Source of the DNA: Clostridiales bacterium
GTDB taxonomy: Bacteria > Bacillota > Clostridia > Oscillospirales > Acutalibacteraceae
Assembly: GCA_012511485.1 (NCBI GenBank)
Contig: JAAZFZ010000013.1
Coordinates: forward strand, 1 to 8,061
Direction: 5' to 3'
DNA: 8,061 nt
Position 1 is the first letter of the stretch. Each line of letters begins with the position of its first letter. The notes under the pieces are model-generated. The model was given only the letters and a program-made list of their open reading frames with translations, was not told where the DNA came from and did no database searches. This document shows, piece by piece, positions 5,550 through 8,061 of the stretch. A program made the translations under genes and the position numbers.

Positions 5550-6761
5550 TCAGGTGCGGTAATCACCGTTTATTTTAACATAGTCATAAGTTAAATCGCA
5601 GCCCCATGCCGTTGCCTCTGCTTTGCCGGAATTGAGGTTAACTATTATTTCAATCTCACTTTCAAGAAGAATTGTTTTAGCAAGATGCTCGTCAAAATCC
5701 ACGCCGAAGCCGTTTTTGCACACCGCAACCCTGCCGGCCTTTGATGCAAATTCAACATTTATTTTTTCAATATCCACATTTGCCCCGCTGTAGCCCACAG
5801 CACAGAGTACCCTGCCCCAGTTGGCGTCCGCTCCGAACATTGCCGCCTTGAAAAGGCTTGAGCAGATGACGCTCTTTGCGACCTTGCCAGCTGTCTGCTT
5901 ATCGCAGGAATTTATAACCCTGCATTCCAGAAGCTTAGATGCACCCTCCCCATCCTTTGCTATTGTTCTGCAAAGGTGGGTTGTAACGATGTTCAGTGCC
6001 TTTTTAAACTCAGCATAGTCAGCATTTTCACAGTCAATCCGCAAGTTTCCGGCAAGGCCGTTTGCAAGCACACAGACCATGTCGTTTGTTGATGTATCAC
6101 CGTCAACACTAATCATGTTGAAGCTTTCGCACACATCTTCCGAAAGGGCCTTTTGAAGCATTTCTCTTGAAATTGCCGCATCGGTTGTGATATAAACGAG
6201 CATTGTTGCCATGTTGGGGTGAATCATGCCAGAGCCCTTTGCGATGCCACCCAAAAAGCAGGTTTTACCGCCGAGCTCAAAGCTCACGGAAATCTCCTTT
6301 ATCGCCGTATCGGTTGTCATTATTGCATGCGCCGCGTCCTTGCTGTTGTCACCGAGACTTGCAACAAGAGTTTGCATACCATCCTTAATCGGTTCAATAT
6401 CAAGCGGTTGACCTATTACTCCCGTTGAGGATACTATGACATCTTTTGCATCTATATCAAGATATTCCGAAACAAGCTCACACATACCCTGCGCTATTTC
6501 AATGCCGTTGGAATTGCAGGTGTTGGCATTGCCGCTGTTGCAGATAATTGCTTTTGCGTAACCGTCAGACAGATTTCTCTTTGTTACAATCAACGGCGCA
6601 CCCTTGACAAGGTTTGTTGTATAAACAGCCGCAGCGCATGCCCTGACATCGCTTACTATCAGAGCCAAATCCTTTTTTGATTTGTTCTTTCTTATTCCGC
6701 AGTGGATGCCGCTTGCCGAAAACCCTTTTGCGGCACAGACGCCGCCGTTAATATATTTCAT
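5550..6761 (-). CDS. argJ: Bifunctional ornithine acetyltransferase / N-acetylglutamate synthase
   Basis: The 403-residue ArgJ moves the acetyl group from N-acetylornithine to glutamate, making ornithine and regenerating N-acetylglutamate. Some ArgJ enzymes also use acetyl-CoA, and sequence alone does not settle this. The precursor cleaves itself between A185 and T186 in HPNMATML, giving alpha and beta chains with T186 as nucleophile. SSTGVIGQPL at 111-120 contains the oxyanion-hole residues T113 and G114. NTCNSNG, GDTSTND at 221-227 and ADANWGRVLC at 311-320 are conserved. The C-terminus YVKINGDYRT is the classical family ending. The ATG at 6761 follows AAAGAGG (6770-6776) by 8 nt. The open frame runs upstream into argC, but that part is not family-like. 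The gap to argC is 16 nt and to argB 12 nt. Confidence 0.97.
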   Translation of the reverse strand: MKYINGGVCAAKGFSASGIHCGIRKNKSKKDLALIVSDVRACAAAVYTTNLVKGAPLIVTKRNLSDGYAKAIICNSGNANTCNSNGIEIAQGMCELVSEYLDIDAKDVIVSSTGVIGQPLDIEPIKDGMQTLVASLGDNSKDAAHAIMTTDTAIKEISVSFELGGKTCFLGGIAKGSGMIHPNMATMLVYITTDAAISREMLQKALSEDVCESFNMISVDGDTSTNDMVCVLANGLAGNLRIDCENADYAEFKKALNIVTTHLCRTIAKDGEGASKLLECRVINSCDKQTAGKVAKSVICSSLFKAAMFGADANWGRVLCAVGYSGANVDIEKINVEFASKAGRVAVCKNGFGVDFDEHLAKTILLESEIEIIVNLNSGKAEATAWGCDLTYDYVKINGDYRT

Positions 6762-6777
6762 ATTTAAAACCTCTTTA

Positions 6778-7707
6778 TTATAGTTCGAGCCCGGTTGTTT
6801 CATCTATGCCAAGCATTAAATTCATGCACTGGACAGCAGCACCACTGGCACCTTTGCCGAGATTGTCAAATCTTGAGCAGAGGATAATTCTTTCGTCATT
6901 GCCCGAAACAATAATCTCCATGCAGTCCCTACCGCTGAGCTTGTTAGCCGAGAGCATATCCATATCCCCGCTTAACACCTTGACAAGCCTTGAGTTTTCA
7001 TAATGCTTGCGATAGATTTCAATTATGCCCTCTATACCCGTATTCTTATTGAGCAGAGAAGAAAAAACAGGCACGGTTACAGCCATGCCGCTGTAATAAT
7101 CGGCAACAATGGGATTAAAAATAGGAGCATTTGTAAGGCCGCATACTTTTATCATTTCGTCGAGATGCTTGTGTTTTTGAGCGAGCGCATATTGCCGTGG
7201 ACTGTCATACTCTTTGCCTCTGCCCTGTGACTCATATTCGGCTATCATCTTTTTGCCGCCGCCGCTGTAGCCAGTCACGGAAAAGCAAACAATGGGATAG
7301 TCCTTTGATAAAACTCCGCTTACAATTAGCGGATACACCAGCGAAATAAAACCGCTTGCATGGCATCCCGGCACGGCAATGCGGTTGCCCTTGATTATAC
7401 TGACACGGTGTTTTTCGGAAAGCTCGGAGAAGCCGTAGCTCCAGTTCGGCTGTGTTCTGTGAGCCGTGGAGGTATCTATTATTCGGGTTTTGCAGTTGTC
7501 AACAAAAGCCGCCGCCTCTCTTGCAGCTTGGTCAGGCAGGCAGAGGAATGTGATTTCGGAGCTGTTTATCATTTCACGCCGAAGCCCGGAATTTTTTCGC
7601 TCGTCGTCGTTTAGAGTCAATAAGTTGATATCGTCCCTTGCCGAAAGCCTGTCAAAAATCCTCAAGCCGGTAGTGCCTTCCTTACCGTCAATAAACACCT
7701 TAACCAA
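6778..7707 (-). CDS. argC: N-acetyl-gamma-glutamyl-phosphate reductase, short (type 2) form
   Basis: The 309-residue enzyme reduces N-acetylglutamyl phosphate to the semialdehyde with NADPH. It belongs to the short type-2 ArgC group rather than the 345-residue form. VFIDGKEGTTGLRI at 4-17 is the nucleotide-binding start, LCLPDQAA at 55-62 and IDTSTAHR at 77-84 follow, and VPGCHASG at 112-119 holds the catalytic C115. GYSGGGKKMI at 146-155, the His in KHKHLDEM (H181 likely catalytic) and DNLGKGASGAAVQ at 281-293 complete it. The start is placed at the TTG at 7707, giving M-VKVFIDG as in the family, with GGAG (7716-7719) 8 nt upstream. A GTG at 7716 and TTG at 7755 are alternatives without good sites. 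It is the first gene of argCJBD, under the ARG-box promoter. Confidence 0.93.
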   Translation of the reverse strand: MVKVFIDGKEGTTGLRIFDRLSARDDINLLTLNDDERKNSGLRREMINSSEITFLCLPDQAAREAAAFVDNCKTRIIDTSTAHRTQPNWSYGFSELSEKHRVSIIKGNRIAVPGCHASGFISLVYPLIVSGVLSKDYPIVCFSVTGYSGGGKKMIAEYESQGRGKEYDSPRQYALAQKHKHLDEMIKVCGLTNAPIFNPIVADYYSGMAVTVPVFSSLLNKNTGIEGIIEIYRKHYENSRLVKVLSGDMDMLSANKLSGRDCMEIIVSGNDERIILCSRFDNLGKGASGAAVQCMNLMLGIDETTGLEL

Positions 7708-7757
7708 AGCCCTCACTCCAATCCGGCAGTATGTGCCAAAACCAATATTAAGCAATT

Positions 7758-7785
7758 ATTATACGCTATAATGTATAAAAGTCAA
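7758..7785 (-). promoter_or_regulatory. Promoter of the argCJBD operon
   Basis: On the minus strand TTGACT (7780-7785, 5/6) and a perfect TATAAT (7758-7763) are separated by 16 bp. Transcription should start near 7751, giving a leader of about 44 nt to the argC TTG. Confidence 0.8.
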
Positions 7786-7791
7786 GGAGTT

Positions 7792-7809
7792 TTTGAATAA
7801 ATATTCACT
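7792..7809. promoter_or_regulatory. ARG box (ArgR/AhrC operator)
   Basis: The 18 bp TTTGAATAAATATTCACT match the ARG-box consensus wnTGAATwwwwATTCAnw at every defined position, with both half sites intact. The box lies just upstream of the argC -35 element, centred about 50 bp from the inferred start. A weak second site at 7770-7787 (TGTATAAAAGTCA) overlaps the -35 element and is centred 22 bp away, close to the usual spacing of paired boxes. Repression by arginine is inferred. No argR gene is in the window. Confidence 0.8.
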
Positions 7810-7820
7810 GAAATAAGCTA

Positions 7821-7883
7821 TAAAAAAACAGGCTTTATTATATAAAACAGAAAATAATGAATCTTTGAATATAATAAAGCCTG
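7821..7883 (-). terminator. Terminator upstream of the arg operon, ending the NYN-like gene
   Basis: A perfect 15-bp inverted repeat (7829-7843 with 7869-7883, CAGGCTTTATTATAT) encloses a 25-nt loop. On the minus strand the stem base AAAGCCTG is followed by seven T (complement of 7822-7828). It lies 63 nt after the stop of the gene at the right edge and stops read-through into argCJBD. The upper stem is AT-only and the loop large, so the effective hairpin may be its lower part. Confidence 0.7.
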
Positions 7884-7945
7884 AATAATATAAATTATAA
7901 TTGAAATTTAAACAAAAAGGGCGCAAAAAAGTATGAATATATGCA

Positions 7946-8061
7946 TTAATAAGAATTCTTATAAATGGCGTTGTTGCCGTCAGTTCTAACCTCTTTGCAT
8001 TCACTGGAAATGAACTTTGAGAGCTTTGAATAGCCGTACATTTTGACATCAAAGCTTTTAA
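7946..8061 (-). CDS. C-terminal end of a probable NYN/LabA-like protein with OST-HTH (LOTUS) domain, partial
   Basis: Only the last 37 whole codons are present. The 5' part lies beyond the right edge and the stop TAA is at 7946-7948. The readable tail, KSFDVKMYGYSKLSKF followed by SSECKEVRTDGNNAIYKNSY, has the pattern of the OST-HTH/LOTUS winged-helix unit that ends many NYN-domain (LabA-like, PIN-fold nuclease) proteins. The marks are an aromatic-rich YGYSKLSKFI helix, then a strand with V-R-T-D-G-N-N and an aromatic. OST-HTH domains bind RNA in characterised cases. The family call rests on this short tail only. The frame is coding-like, whereas the competing 97-codon minus frame across 7759-8052 is AT-driven and overlaps the terminator and arg promoter. 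Confidence 0.6.
   Translation of the reverse strand, partial: KSFDVKMYGYSKLSKFISSECKEVRTDGNNAIYKNSY

Noticed and set aside
7725..7737. GGCA/TGCC mini-hairpin in the argC leader as an attenuator
   Set aside because: Four base pairs with no alternative partner, leader peptide or T-run. There is no support for attenuation.
7810..7941. Additional ARG-box-like TGAAT half sites in 7860-7945
   Set aside because: The TGAAT occurrences there lack a correctly spaced ATTCA partner and are expected in AT-rich DNA.
7759..8052. 97-codon minus-strand open frame near the right edge
   Set aside because: It overlaps the arg promoter, ARG box, terminator and the more convincing LOTUS-like frame, and its Phe/Tyr/Asn/Ile-rich content is what AT-rich DNA gives by chance.

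Overview
The window looks like chromosomal DNA of a low-to-medium G+C Firmicute, probably a Clostridia-type anaerobe. This is inferred from the zinc-ribbon L28 protein, strong AGGAGG-type ribosome sites, the canonical argC-argJ-argB-argD order, compact Rho-independent terminators, and a corrinoid-methyltransferase-like URO-D protein. Nothing in the sequence fixes the genus.

Layout, left to right. (1) 1-404: rpmB (ribosomal protein L28) on the + strand with its own extended -10 promoter and two terminators in series. (2) 405-611: a gene-poor stretch with one doubtful + strand open frame (421-609) that resembles a remnant. (3) 612-3298: a divergent pair. A URO-D-superfamily protein (minus) and a 498-residue extended SDR / NAD-dependent epimerase-like protein (plus) share a roughly 224-bp intergenic region. 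That region carries two face-out promoters, two palindromes and a helically phased direct repeat, so the pair is probably co-controlled. (4) 3299-3462: a convergent gap with a strong terminator for the leftward arginine operon. (5) 3463-7707: a leftward operon argC-argJ-argB-argD. It encodes the acetylated-intermediate part of arginine synthesis: NAGP reductase, ornithine acetyltransferase, N-acetylglutamate kinase and acetylornithine aminotransferase. (6) 7708-7883: the operon's control region, with a near-consensus promoter, an 18-bp palindromic ARG box, and an upstream terminator that insulates it. (7) 7946-8061: the last 37 codons of a further leftward gene, probably the C-terminal OST-HTH/LOTUS-like end of a NYN/LabA-family protein.

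How the genes work together. ArgJ recycles the acetyl group from acetylornithine to glutamate. ArgB phosphorylates N-acetylglutamate, ArgC reduces the acyl phosphate to the semialdehyde, and ArgD transaminates it to N-acetylornithine. ArgB carries the N-terminal helix associated with arginine feedback inhibition, and the ARG box implies ArgR/AhrC control, so the pathway seems governed at both levels.

The least ordinary part is the URO-D/SDR pair. The SDR carries a C-terminal extension that looks like a degenerate treble-clef zinc domain. The URO-D protein lacks HemE hallmarks and has an altered metal-site motif. Their substrate is unknown.
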